Below, piece by piece: positions 11,671 to 23,600 of a stretch of DNA of 64,000 nucleotides (its first letter is position 1; every line of letters begins with the position of its first letter). Source of the stretch: Tridacna crocea. Lineage: Eukaryota > Mollusca > Bivalvia > Cardiida > Cardiidae. Location: positions 42,238,672 through 42,302,671 of the forward strand of contig OX031063.1 in the NCBI GenBank assembly GCA_943736015.1. The letters are read 5' to 3'. The translations under genes were made by a program, and so were the position numbers. Below the pieces are notes generated by a model. That model was not told the origin of the DNA. It was given only the letters and a program-made list of their open reading frames with translations, and ran no database searches.

Positions 11671-12316
11671 GTAAGGAAGAAAGATCAAGATGAGACTACA
11701 CCCAGAACATTACCTTTCATGGTCACAGCACCACATCTTGCAGTTTCAGGGGTGTAACCAAGAAAAAGTAAATTATACGCAAGCCGAAGGCGTGCATGAA
11801 TGCCATAGGCGTTCTCGAGCGGGAGGGGGGGAGGTGGGGGCCTCCCCCCCAAAAAATGTCGATATTCAAGATGGCTGTAGAACGATTTCCAGCCTCTTTT
11901 GAGGTAGAAATTTGGTTTTCAAAGACAGATTTGATCGTGCCTCATCCTGTTCCTGGATATGGCTAATATTTAACTGACATTGTATCAAAATTTGAAAAAC
12001 AGACAAACCGAAAAATACCCGAAAAGAGGCAACCTACGACCTACTGGTATTCTCTGCGTGGTCTGCGTAATAGAAGTCAAGCCTATGAGGTTTATACAGT
12101 TATTCATTAACTGAACTTTCATTCTTGTTGATTATCCATGAGGCAGCTAAGTGTGACTCCCTCGCCTCTTTCAAACAGTGTAGATTAAGATCAGTATGCA
12201 CAAAAAAGTGCAGTCTGATCTTGGATCTACACAGGCCATTTTATTTTTCTTTTTTCTCAAAAAAATAAGTTTGAAGTAGACTTTTCTGGCTTTTACTATA
12301 GGCTTGAAAATTTCAT

Positions 12317-12545
12317 TTAACTTTTTACTAAAAAATCCCTGGTTTCTATGGCCCTGGGATAGAAACCTAATGAAAACATCGTGGGAAAAGGAGAAAATGC
12401 TGATAACCAGCATTTTTTCCTTTTCCCACTATGTTTTCTAACCTACTGGAAACCAATTTCAATTTTCGAGTTACGTTTAAACTGTCGTCTGCAACGGCTT
12501 ACAATTTGGACCAGTCTAAAATTTGGTCGTGTTGTAAAGGGTTAA
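12317..12545 (+). mobile_element. TTAA MITE, family A, absent from the sister copy
   Basis: Flanked by TTAAC on both sides. The sister sequence near 16085-16115 continues without it. The core reads GATAACC, so one arm of the hairpin has mutated. Confidence 0.8.
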
Positions 12546-12557
12546 CAGGATACCGAT

Positions 12558-13938
12558 TAAAAATCTATTTCATCACTTTTCCAAATGATAAATCCTAGAT
12601 TCTCCCAAATTCAAAGCATCTGTAGACGACAAATTCAAAATTAATAAAAAATGAGCTTAAGTCGTCTGATACGATAGAAAACATTGTGTGAAAAGTAGTG
12701 TTGGGCAATCGGTTTAAAATCTCAATCGATTATCGCTTTGTAATCGGAAGAGCAAACCAACTAGCTATCGATAGCACAATCGGTTTAGACTCCATTTAAC
12801 TAAGAATGTCTTTTTGCTTAAAGTACTGTGACAATATTGTAAACATGATAGTCTTCATGTATTAAGTTTATAAAGATGTTGTATTCTGCCTTTTAATCAG
12901 CTGAAACAATCAAGTTTTCCAAAAGAGTTAAAAAAAGAATCAGACATATACCTAATAGTTCAAACATTTGCAGACGACCCTTCTTCCCCCCCCCCCCACT
13001 TTATTTTCATTTCAGAAAACAACATTATTTCCACTCATGAACAGAATTTTAGCTTCCACTTATTGCTTTATTCAGAAATTTGTGTGAATTCACTTTTAAA
13101 ATTCATTATTAAAGATAAGAAGATTGTTTGAAGTCCTTCTGATCGGACGACGCCACGCTGCTCTTTGTAGTGTCGTGGGTTTTCGCGCTTTTTTGGCGAT
13201 CTATTTTTTCTTGACAGTTAGTTTCTGGAGAAGTATTACTACATGATTTGACATCATTTAGTCAGTTTAAATAGCAAGTAACTTAAAAAGCTGTCACTTT
13301 ACACTAGATAAGAGGAATAACACTTTCGTTACTCTCATAAATGACTCGCCAGCTTCATTTATCATCCGGGTGTCCTTCGCATTTTATACTGATTGTGTTT
13401 AACCCATATCTATGCCAGATGCACGCAAGCTAGGTTATATGAAGTTCTAGAAATAATTTCATGCCTCAGATTGACATTTAGGCAGATATCTTTCATGTCA
13501 AAGACGGGTCATTTCAAATTTCCAAATGTCAAAACCCGGGCTCAGGGAAGCTTGTTGAGTTGTCAACTTTTGTCAAGACATTCATGGACAAAGATTTGTT
13601 TCTCATTTTTCAGTCAATTTTCGTGTTTGTTATCCACTATGTTTAATCCAAGATTGTGATTAATAATAGTCACGAAACCAAGCGCTAAAAAACCAGAATT
13701 CAAGTTTTGGCACCAAGCCAGCTTAGCAACCGACTACAATCGATTCCGGGATTTCTCAATCGATTATCGGAACCGGAAGCCAAAACCAACTGACTTTCGA
13801 CTATAGTCGATCATCGGCCCACCACTAGTGAAAAGGATAAAATTCTGGTTACCAGCATTTTCTTCTTTCCCTACAATATTTTCGAAAGGCTTCATCCTTA
13901 GAACAGTTAAAACAAGGGATTGCTTGGTAAAGGGTTAA
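12558..13938 (-). mobile_element. TTAA MITE, family A, split by a hAT-like insertion
   Basis: The left part (12558-12695) and right part (13836-13938, with GGTTACCAGC) are halves of one MITE. The palindrome is interrupted after GTGTGAAAAG. The right TTAA is at 13935-13938. Confidence 0.7.
12696..13827 (+). mobile_element. hAT-like non-autonomous transposon, 1,132 bp
   Basis: A perfect 8-bp duplication, GTGAAAAG, flanks it at 12688-12695 and 13828-13835. The ends read TAGTGTTGGGC and, on the other strand, TAGTGGTGGGC; these are short inverted repeats of hAT type. Subterminal regions are rich in ATCGATT/AATCGAT words. No transposase frame remains. It inserted into an existing MITE. Confidence 0.8.
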
Positions 13939-16329
13939 TCCCTTTCATGGCCATAGACAAAAGTATGGGCCCTAGCAAGCAAAACATTTCAAGATCAGAC
14001 CACGCAAAATGTGCAGCCTGATCTCGGATCTGTATTGACAACTTGTAAAGTCAAACATGTAAAGTAGAAGTCTGTCAGAGTTTCATTGGATTGTATGATC
14101 AACCTTCCAAAGGGTTGAGTTTATGTACTGTAACTGTTTAATCCATAGTACCCAAGGAGTGTTGGGCAAATCAGTACATTTTGCGTTGGAACAGCCTAGA
14201 GGTTAAATTTGTGCCTTTCCCTATTCCTCAGTCCTGAGATAATCTACTGTCAAAAGATGACGTACAGGCACATATATATTTCGTAATTTGATAATTAAAT
14301 AAACGAATTGTCTGATTGAGTATCCAGTGAAAATTAAGGCAAAAACTCTTGCAGAACACTATTTAATTGCTTATCAAATTCAATTTCTTCTTTTGCCGGA
14401 ATGATTTCATGAGTTGCCGTTGGTATTTTAGCTTTGTGGTGGTTATCACGCACAAACAATATTATTTTCACTATTTATTACACAATATAATATGAGTAAG
14501 CAAACTGCGGATTTCTGGTATCAATTCATGGTCTAAGGGAAAAAACTCGTACTGCCATAAAGTCATTAAATATGACGAGTGATCTCCCTTGTAACGAATT
14601 CTGACGCGCCACCACCGCCGCCGATGAACTTCTGTACGATCTTAAATGTATGTAAGATTCAGTAGTTACCACTTTTTTGTCTTAAGCAAGCGAAGTTTTT
14701 GTAACATGACAAATTACTGAGCATTTTCAACCGAATTTTGCAAGAATATTTGCCTTTGACTGTGTCCATTTCAATTACGAACTGTTGTGGCAATGAATCT
14801 CGCATGTGGGTGAAGAACCTTTCACTGACTCCTTATTTCAGATAAATAACGCCGAGAATATTTTTGTGTGAGGCACAAATTTTTTAAACATTGGGAATTA
14901 TTTATATCTCTTTTTCTATCAATCAAATCTATGTTATTGAAAATGAAGAATAACTTGGCATAGTTGAAGATATTGAGGATGACCTTCAGTAAGGGAAACA
15001 ATTCGGCTACTTCCGGATGTAGTTTACAGTGTAAGTGCACTACAAATATTAATAGATCTATGTCTGATCAATTTACGTGTAAATACACTGTATTTTTACT
15101 GATTTAATGTTATATATAATCCAAATTAATTTAACATTCTCTGTTGTTTTATCATGATATGGAAACCGTTATATACAATCTAAAATTTTGGCGGTTGATT
15201 TGTTTACAAATGAAGAGATGGAAGGGAGATTACCGGGTTGTTACAAAACTGCATTTTTTTTTGCTGTTCTTTAAACAATTTGTGTGATGTAATGATAACT
15301 CTAGAACTGCAGATATTTACAGTTCTGTGTTGAAACATTTTTGATAATCCGTGACAACTCAGATGAACAAATTTTTCATTTATCGATCGTCTACAAAGAC
15401 TGAGAAAATGTATCACATTTCATTTATTCGTCGTTGGTTTTAGGCTGTTCACTACTGTAAGAAAGGTAACTGTTATTTCTTAAGACTTTTGTAAGTATGA
15501 GTTTTCTCCCTTAGACCATTAACTGTTCACAATTTTCGCCAGACTTCTTTCGAGTTCTGTTGAAATGAAAGTTTGTAAAGAGCGGAGATTGAAGCAAACA
15601 TGTCGGTAACAAAGGAAATAGAGGAGAGGTCAGACAATTTTTTTATAAACAAACAGGTAAATGGACATGCTTTGCTTTAATTGTCTAATTAACTTTCTCC
15701 CTTTTTTTACTTTTCGGTTGCAGTTGAATCATATAACTATCAATGCTAGATCTAGATCTTGTGGGGGAATATAAATCATTTCCACAAAGAGAAATATCAG
15801 TTATATGCCGTTTCAACTCAGTCTCTGTTTAAAGTAAAGGAGTAAAGATCAAGATGAGTCTATCCCAGAACACACAGCACATCAATTTTATACAGCTATT
15901 CATTGACTGAACTTTCATTCTTGTTGATTAATCCTTAGGCAGGGAAGTATGACTCACTTCAAACAATGTAGATCAAGATCAGACTGCACAAACAGTTGCA
16001 GTATATACACTGTCTGTTTTAATTTTCTTTTTTTCTCAAAAAAATTAGTTTGAAGTAGACTTTTCTGGCTCATACTATAAAATTTAATTTAACTTATTTA
16101 CCAGGATAAGGATTAACAATGTAATTAATCCTGTTTCCACATGACAAATCTTAGATTCTTCCATTGATATCATTAAATCTTTTATCACTTTCACTCAGTC
16201 AAAGGAAATAAACGAAAACTGGAAAAGTACCGGTACCTGACAAAACCATAACCCTTTCATTAATTGCTATTTTTTTTTATATTCGTGTAACAAAAGATAT
16301 CAGTGAATATATACATATAGAACTCTTAT

Positions 16330-16600
16330 ACAAAATGATGAAACGCCAACATGCAGACGTAAATGGCATACACTATAACCAAACGAAGATATTGACTGGA
16401 AAGTGGTGCATAGCAGTGTTTTTGAATGTACAAAAGATACTTACAATGCTTTCAAAAGGGACTTATTATCAGAATTTTACCTACCAACTCTTTACCATTT
16501 AGGATGAATATATCTGATTCAAAATTATGTACATTCTGTAACACAAATGACGAAACCATTGAACATTTGTGTTATGTGAATATGTTAAGCCTCTAGAGCT
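16330..16600 (+). pseudogene. Fragment of a non-LTR retrotransposon ORF2 C-terminus
   Basis: One frame reads IDWKVVHSSVFECTKDTYNA from about 16390. After a frame change, another reads KLCTFCNTNDETIEHLCY near 16520-16575. The CxxC then ETIEHL then C pattern is the zinc-knuckle-like segment downstream of reverse transcriptase in many LINEs. The fragment is frameshifted, has stops, and is short, so it is dead. Confidence 0.55.
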
Positions 16601-16767
16601 GATACAAAAGTATCAATGTTTTATCCTCAGGGCTGTAAAAACAAGGGATTGTTCAGTAAAGGGTTAATCCTTTCATGGCCATAGACAAAAATATGGGCCC
16701 TAGCGGACAAGATATATCAATATAAGACAGCACAACCTGTACAATCTGATCTCGGATCTGTATTGTC

Positions 16768-16959
16768 AACTTGTGGTTTCCGTGGCTGTGAGGTAGAGTG
16801 TCGGTCTCCTAACCATAAGGTCCCGAGTTCGATACCCAGAAGCGGGTGTCAACTTAAGGATTTTTCATTGGCCCACACATTCGGTGCTAGTACTGGTGTA
16901 GTTCCCAGGAAGCAGAATTGAGAGAGATAAGTATTAAAGTATTATTTGTAAGAACTTGT
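16768..16959 (+). mobile_element. tRNA-derived SINE
   Basis: The head has TGGCTGTGAGGTAGAGTG (A box) and GAGTTCGATACCC (B box) spaced as in a tRNA. AACTTGT occurs at 16768, 16953 and 17208. The tandem sister reads CAACTTGTAAAGTC without the insertion, so the SINE, plus a MITE nested in or next to its tail, was added to copy 2. Confidence 0.65.
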
Positions 16960-16978
16960 TTCTCAATTGTATGTATGT

Positions 16979-17199
16979 TTAACTCTTTACCAAACAACAA
17001 AAGTTTGGACTAGATTAAATTGAAAGCATTTGCAGATGACAATTTCAATGTGGATCAAATTATGTGATTTTTCTTTGATAGGGTGGAAAAAATTGTGGGG
17101 AAAGGAGAAAATGCTGGTTACCAGCATTTTCTCCTTTTCCCACAATATTTTCAAATGGCTTCTTGCACTGGGTCATTAAAATGTGTGGTAAAGAGTTAA
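16979..17199 (-). mobile_element. TTAA MITE, family A
   Basis: TTAA at both ends and an intact core with centre GGTTACC. It lies in or beside the SINE tail in duplication copy 2. Confidence 0.85.
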
Positions 17200-17311
17200 A
17201 CTAAACTAACTTGTAAAGTCAAGCATGTAAAGCAGAACTCTGTCAAAGTTTCAGTGGACTGTATAATCAACCTTCAAATTGGTTGAGTTAATATTCACTG
17301 GTGCTTTACTC

Positions 17312-17533
17312 TTAACCTAACAATCCCTGGTTTTTATGACCCTGAGATAAAAGTCTTTTGAAAACATTGTGGGAAAAGGAGAAAATGCTGGTAACCAGCA
17401 TTTTCTCCTTTTCCCACAATGTTTTTTACCTTGAAGGGAATAAATTTCAATTTTTGAGTTACATTTATTTTGTTGTCTGCAAGTACTTTGAATTTGGACC
17501 AGTCTAAAATTTTGTTGTTTGGTAAAAAGTTAA
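17312..17533 (+). mobile_element. TTAA MITE, family A
   Basis: Intact core, TTAA at both ends. Its right TTAA (17530-17533) is also the left TTAA of the next, interrupted MITE. Confidence 0.85.
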
Positions 17534-17610
17534 CTCTACCAAAAGACAAAATTTTAAACCTTTCCAAATGCAAAGCACTAGCAGACAACAAAATACCAAA
17601 TAATGTAACT
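17530..17610 (-). mobile_element. Left arm of a TTAA MITE broken by a pearl-like element
   Basis: Begins TTAACTCTACCAAAAGACAA and stops at the pearl-like element. The core resumes at 19283-19360 (GTTGAAAAAATTGTGGGAAA). Confidence 0.6.
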
Positions 17611-17613
17611 TTT

Positions 17614-19280
17614 TAGCTCCACTGGCCGAAGGCCAGCGGGCTTATGTCATGGCCCGTTGTCCGTCGTGCGTCCGTCCGTGCGTCCGTCCGTCCGTCCGTG
17701 CGTTAACTTTTTCTTTAAACATCTTCTTCTCTGAAACTACCTATCCAATTTTGATGAAACTTCACAGAAATCATCCTGCCATGGTCCTCTTCAGAATTTC
17801 TTGAAAGAATTTAATTCCTTCAAAAACTCTGGTTGCCATGGCAACAAAACTGAAAAATTTTGAAAATCTTTGAAAATCTTCTTGTCTGAAACCGTAAGAC
17901 CTAGAGCTACCAAATTTGGCATGTAGCTTTATCTAGTGGACCTCTACCAAGTTTCTTCAAATTATAGCCCTGGGGTCAAAATTGGCCCCGCCCCGGGGGT
18001 CACAAGTTTTACATGGGCTTATTTAGGGAGAACTTTAAAACTCCTCTTCTACCTAGGCATAGGGCCTAGGGCTACTGAATTTGGGATGTGGTTTTATTTA
18101 GTGGACCTCTACCAAGTCTAAATTATAGCCCTGGGGTCAAAATTGGCCCCGCCCCGGGGGTAACAAGTTTTACATGGGCTTATATAGGGAGAACTTCAAA
18201 ATTCTTCTTCCACCTAGCCATAGGGCCTAGGGCTACTAAATTTGGCATTTAGCTTTATCTAGTGGACCTCTACCAAGGGTTTCCAACTTATAGCCCAGGG
18301 GTCTAATTTGGCCCCGCCCCCGGGGGGTAACAAATTTTACATGGGCTTATATAGGGAAAACTTTCAAAATCTTGTTGCACCTAGCTATAAGGACTAGGGC
18401 TATCAAATTTTGCATGTAGCTTTATCTAGGGGGTCTCTACCAAGGGTGCCCAAAAGTATAGCCCTGGGGTTGAATTTAGCCCCTGTCACAGGGGATCACA
18501 AGTTTTGCATTGGCATATATAGGGAAACTTTAATAATCTACTTGTACATAGCCATAAGGCCTAGGGCTACCAAATTTTGCATGTAGCTTTATCTAATTGG
18601 CTTCTACCAAGAGGGCCAAAATTTTAACTTAGGGGGTCAAGCTTGACCCCATCCCAGGGGTCACAAGTTTTACATTGGCTTTATAAACCTGTCTCATGAG
18701 TCACATATTTTACAGGGCCTTTTATTGAGCAAACTTGTTTTACAGGGCTTTTTATTGGGCAAGATTAAAAAATCTTCGTGTTTATAACCACACATTCTAG
18801 TTTCATATTGTAGGTCTGGGGTCAAAATTGGCTCCATCCAGGGATCACAAGTTTAACATGGGCCTCAAGATATAGTCACTTTGATTTATACATTAATCAA
18901 GGGAAATAACTCTTTTTATGAAAGATAAAGTTTGGTACTATTTACCTCCCTTGATTATCAAACTGCATTGATACATGATTGATGCTAGACATTAAGTTTT
19001 TTGATAGAAAATATTCTGTTTTCAAGTGTTATTCATTTTTTTGATGCTAATAGTTATGCTCACATAAGGTGAACAATAAATTCAGAGTAAGGTTTCTATC
19101 ATTCAGCTTATTTTTCCAAGGATTTTACCTTTCATGCTAATGAATGAACCTGCTTGTACTGCCTGACAGCATTCATTGTTTTTGAAGGCCCTCTTTTTCA
19201 AGGTCATGAACACTTCAATTTGTGTGGTAAAGGGTTAAAAAGCCAGTGGAGCGATACAGGGCCATCATGGCCCTCTTGTT
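17614..19280 (+). mobile_element. Pearl/Helentron-like element with tandem core
   Basis: Starts TAGCTCCACTGGCC. Near its right end is the inverse GCCAGTGGAGC, followed by the hairpin GGGCCATCATGGCCC and CTCTTGTT. After the left end comes a CGTCCGTCCG microsatellite, then a core of about 162-167-bp tandem units (17880-18760) with motif TAGCCCTGGGGTCAA. Subterminal inverted motif, tandem core and 3' hairpin are the plan of bivalve 'pearl' and HINE elements. It carries a MITE-like right arm (19165-19238). No coding capacity. Confidence 0.7.
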
Positions 19281-19451
19281 TTACTTTTGGGACGGTTGAA
19301 AAAATTGTGGGAAAAGGAGAAAATGCTTATGATCAGTATTTTCTCCCTTTCCCACAATATAAAGTAAAACTTATGAGTATCCTCCCTTCCTGTGATGGTT
19401 TTTCTCCCTGTCTTCCTTCCCATGAATAAAATACTTGATTGCAGTCGTGCA

Positions 19452-19677
19452 TCCCTTCACCCCATAAGGCATTTCTATGGTATCTCTAATTGACCCTAAA
19501 TAACAGCTAGGATGAAGCTGTTCCTTATGTGTCTATGACACCTTTTGAAAGCATAGAAAACATTGTGACAAAAGGTGAAATTGCTCGTCACGAGTAATTT
19601 CACCTTTTGCCACAATATTTTCAAAAGGCTCCTACAAGCAATGCGTAGAAATGAGTATCTATGGAGTAAAGGGTTAA
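19452..19677 (-). mobile_element. TTAA MITE, family B
   Basis: Family B core, AAAGGTGAAATTGCTCGTCA with its complement, instead of the family A core. Left boundary decayed, right TTAA at 19674-19677. Ends read CCCCATAAGGCATTTC and GGAGTAAAGGGTTAA. Confidence 0.8.
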
Positions 19678-20488
19678 GAATGAACAATCAGTTCTGACCT
19701 AACCCATAGGTTCGTAATTGTGATCCAAAGACCATTTGCAGTCAGTGTAGATCAAGATCAGACTACACAGAACCTGCAGTCTGATCTTGGATTTACCAAG
19801 GATCTTATATTATATTATATTTATATATGATACTTTGATCTACAAGTCCAAAAAGGAGATATTTAATTACAAAAAAAAAGCTTGTGAAATAGCAACATTC
19901 TGGTAAAATTTTATCTAACTTATTTGGCAGATTAAGGGTTAATACTAAATAAAAAAGCGAGAGGTTCAAGATGTAGAGAATTAGGATGAGAATTTCAATG
20001 ATTTCGATCATAATTATATTTATTGATTGATCTATCAACTCATTTGGACACTTTAATATACGGAAAATGACCCAAAGTCCTAAACTATCACTTATTTCTT
20101 TTTTACCCCTGATATATCCAACTTAATCCACTTAAAATCTTGCAAAATTATGTTCTCATGCATATCTCATAGTTCACACAAATTTACATTTTTTTTCTTT
20201 CTGAATAACAATCAAGCAATTTTATTATGTGAAAAATCGAGGTAAACTGTAAACCGAACTGTTCAAAATAAACACCTATACGTGTGAAATAGTGCTGGAA
20301 AATATGTTTTACAAAATTGTGCGAAAACTTTGGGTTTCGGGAACCGGTGGGGTGACGAAAGCACACTGGGCCGTGATTGCAACAACAACAACACACTTGC
20401 TCTCTAATTTTGAAGGTGTAACCAATTGCCCGGATAATGTGTACAAATGGCTGACGAAAGGAATTCTTGTATTCAAACGTGACATGTA
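19678..20488. other. Upstream region of INTU
   Basis: Holds the 5' UTR and promoter of INTU if transcription starts close by. A small hairpin repeat (GATCAAGATCAGAC with its complement) lies at 19746-19800. I see no certain TATA box or initiator. Confidence 0.4.
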
Positions 20489-20670
20489 ATGGCATATTTT
20501 CCAAAATTTGGACCGTTTTATGATCCAAAAAATGAGCATGAATTCTACGGAGAACGTGATGGTCGACTCTGGCTAAGACACAGTCGCGACGGCAGTGGCA
20601 GTTCTGGTGAAAATGGAATGACGAACAACAAGATAAAGCATCCGAGACCAAATAACAACATTACAAATGA
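20489..20670 (+). CDS. INTU: INTU exon 1
   Basis: Encodes aa 1-60 and two bases of codon 61. Begins MAYFPKFGPFYDP. Ends GA before GTAATT; the split codon completes as Glu in exon 2. The N-terminus is charged and asparagine-rich and is the least certain part, because it is poorly conserved in the family. Confidence 0.75.
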
Positions 20671-23600
20671 GTAATTTGATTCTAAATTCATATCTTTGAA
20701 TGTATCATGCTGGTCAAAATTTTCTTTAGTGTTTGAAGTTCATACAATATTCACAAAGTTATTTTACTTTCCAATTTCCTTGGTGGTCCATGAGTCATTA
20801 CCCATCAAGTGTAATGACAGATGCCAAATTGGAGGAGATCTTTTAGTCGTTACATCACTTCATAGGCAAAGTAAAACATTAATATTGGTTTCTAATGATT
20901 TTTTGATAAGCTTCCAGGGGTGTGGAAATACTGAAAATTTCTACTTGTCCATGGACAAGTAAATCTAAAAAATCTACTTGTCCGTCAGAAAAGCTTACTT
21001 GTCCAAAACAAAACAATTTTAAATAGCACACAAAGACCTAATTGAATGTAGTTTGTAGATAATGCTGTTCTTTTAACCATTTAAATTTGCTTTGATTTGG
21101 GTTTTAATGATAATGATGAAAATGAATCAAGCAAACCTTTATGAGACTTTTTTCCCCAAAATTGGGAATGGGCCTAAGCCTTTCATTTTGGGATATTCAA
21201 GCACAACTTTGGCCAACATGATGGGAAAAAGCAGGCGGACTTTCAAGGTACATGTACATCAAATTGATAAAATAATAGCACTGTACACAGATACAGAAAT
21301 TAGAAAGTTGCAACGATTTACTAATTAAAAAAGATTCAACACTATAACAAGATTGCACAATAGCTGCTTAACCCATTACCACACAATCCCTACTTTTGAC
21401 GCCCCTGAGAAAAAGTCTTTAGAAAACATTGTGGGGAAAGGAGAAAATGCTGGTAACCAGCATTTTCTCCTTTTCCCACAATGTTTTCTACCCTTCACAA
21501 AACAAATTTCAAATTTTCAGTCACTTTTATTTTGTCGTCTGCAAATGCTTTCATTTTGAACCAGTCTAAAATAGTGTCGTTTGGTAATGAGTTAAACAAT
21601 GGCCAAATGTCTCAGTGTTTGTACTTACTGTCCCTTACTAACATTACTGTCGTACACCCATGGGTGGTGGATTTAATGCTTCAGCAGAACTGCCTATCAG
21701 CCTTCATAATGATACAAGGGAATCATTATCTGTGGCTTGGTTATTGTGTATGGAGATGTAGAATTTGCATCATGCGCAGTGATAATAACTTTAGTTTCAA
21801 GACAACAGGAAATTGGCGATGCCCAACATACCCGGCACTTCAGATTGAGACTCGGTATGCAGAGATTTGATTACCTGCAGATCGATCTGCAAAGAATTCG
21901 AACATTTTACGCAGAAAGTAAAAAGGCTGCGCAGGCCTTTATGGTCTACATTCCTTTTAACAAACTGTTTGTAATGTTTCCTGGTTCTTGACATGTTTTG
22001 CTTAGATACAACTTGTTTGGTTTTCATTCAAACACGTTTACTGCAACCGAGTAAGAATGTGTTCCACGGTGTTAAATTCAGACAACTTCTTTTGTCACCT
22101 GTAAGTTCTTGCAAACGACAGGTTGAATGACAACCGCGTCTAGTCTGTGTACGGTGTTATGATGTGCAAAAAATACAAGCGAACTCGATTCGTTTATTGT
22201 TCCATCCATTAAACAAACCAAATGGCGCCAACAAACCACAACATTTTGGGCATGCTGCAGCGCAGTCAAAATTTTAAAAAAAAGTCTGCATAGGCGATAA
22301 AATTAGAGCCAGCCAAATATTTAGCCTTTTTTTTAATTCCAGATATCAGGGAAATAGTTTATCATAATTCAATTCAATTTAAAAATGTTCTTGCTAACGA
22401 AGTGAGTCGGAGAGAACATGTCTATTTCACACGGATAATGTTATTTAATATAGATCTTTTCTTCCGATTACCCCCTCGTTTCTAACTTGTCCGCGGACGA
22501 GTAAATTGCAAAAAGCCACTTGTCCGACGTCAAATTTTTGCAAAAGCCTACTCTCTTAGATTTGTTTAAATTTGGGATTGTTTTGTAGATGGATAAAAAC
22601 CTTTATTATCTTTTAGCTGATTTTATTCAAACTGTGTTTCTTTAATTAGGAGACAGGATTCAGGTTGGACAGGATTTCTCCAAGACCATGGAAATTTATT
22701 TTATATTGAAACCATACAACCTTGGGAAAATAACAGCCACACAAGATGTCCATCATCTACAAGAACCGAACAGAATAATAGTCATTCAGTACCAGTAAGG
22801 TACTTACCTGATTCAAATGGATCCTCCAGGATAAATCCTAATAAGGGATATGTGAAGGATGGTGCTATAGAAAGACAGTCATCTGCGGACAATGAATCTG
22901 TTGGAAGTTCAGACTCCTCTTATTTAAATGAAAGACATCATTTTGATCGACATGTTTTATCCCGGTTTAACAGGGATGACAAACAAAGGAATTCAGATGG
23001 GAGTTCTCAGTCTGACCATAGTTACACAACTTTTTCTGAATATTTAGATGCCAGTAATGGACCTCCAAGAACTAGTCAGAAAAGACAAATAAATGTGAAC
23101 CATAAATTGACTGGTTCAAATTCCTCATCAATAGCTGCAAACCAAAACCAGTCAGGGAAAAGAAAATCCATTGTAATGGTTCCCGATTTGAAAAATGTAA
23201 CAGATGTTTATAGCTGCTCAGGTATATTACTTTGTGAAAAACTGTTTGGAATTAAATTGTGTAACTATAAAGACAAGCCACCCCGTCCAAATGGAAGTAG
23301 TGTTGAACAGATACTGCGTGACAGGAAGGTGATTGTGCAAGGTGTAGTGCCTGATAGTCAGGCTGACATCTGCAGTCAAATACATAGAGGTAAAGAATAG
23401 TTTGCTCTTGCCCTTTACCACACAACCGTGTTGTAACAACTCTGTGGAAAATGCCCATTTAAAACTTGAGCTTGGAAGAAGATGCTGTTAAACAGCAATT
23501 TTTTCCTTATCTCACAATGTTTCTCACCTTAGTGTAGATAAAAACCTGATATAACTCTTTACCACAAAATCCCGACTTTTAACAACCCTGAGAAAGAAGC

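Larger units (their letters stand above)
2340..14105 (+). repeat. Tandem segmental duplication, copy 1 (expanded by insertions)
   Basis: Collinear but diverged match to 14150-17290. Matching blocks: 2360-3095 with 14160-15035; 10612-11450 with 15025-15850; 11680-11760 and 12090-12560 with 15845-16150; 13860-14105 with 16613-17285. Between the first two blocks, copy 1 has about 7.5 kb (3096-10611) absent from copy 2. It also carries MITEs at 11453 and 12317 that copy 2 lacks. Identity is moderate, so this is an old duplication. Confidence 0.65.
14150..17290 (+). repeat. Tandem segmental duplication, copy 2
   Basis: Collinear partner of 2340-14105, starting at GTGTTGGGCAAATCAG near 14160. It lacks the 7.5-kb block and two MITEs of copy 1 but has its own SINE (16775) and MITE (16979). 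Inside it, GGTCTAAGGG near 14530 and CCCTTAGACC near 15512 form a widely spaced inverted pair, so the segment may itself be an old foldback element. Confidence 0.65.

Noticed and set aside
16330..16600. Active LINE
   Set aside because: Only a short C-terminal fragment with a frameshift and stops; no reverse transcriptase domain in the window.
17650..17705. CGTCCGTCCG run as an independent microsatellite
   Set aside because: It recurs at the same internal position in the pearl-like element at 32.8 kb, so it belongs to that element.
20184..20651. 155-codon minus-strand frame across INTU exon 1
   Set aside because: Lies opposite the coding exon and its upstream region; composition (Cys/His/Phe-rich) and no recognisable domain point to an antisense shadow.
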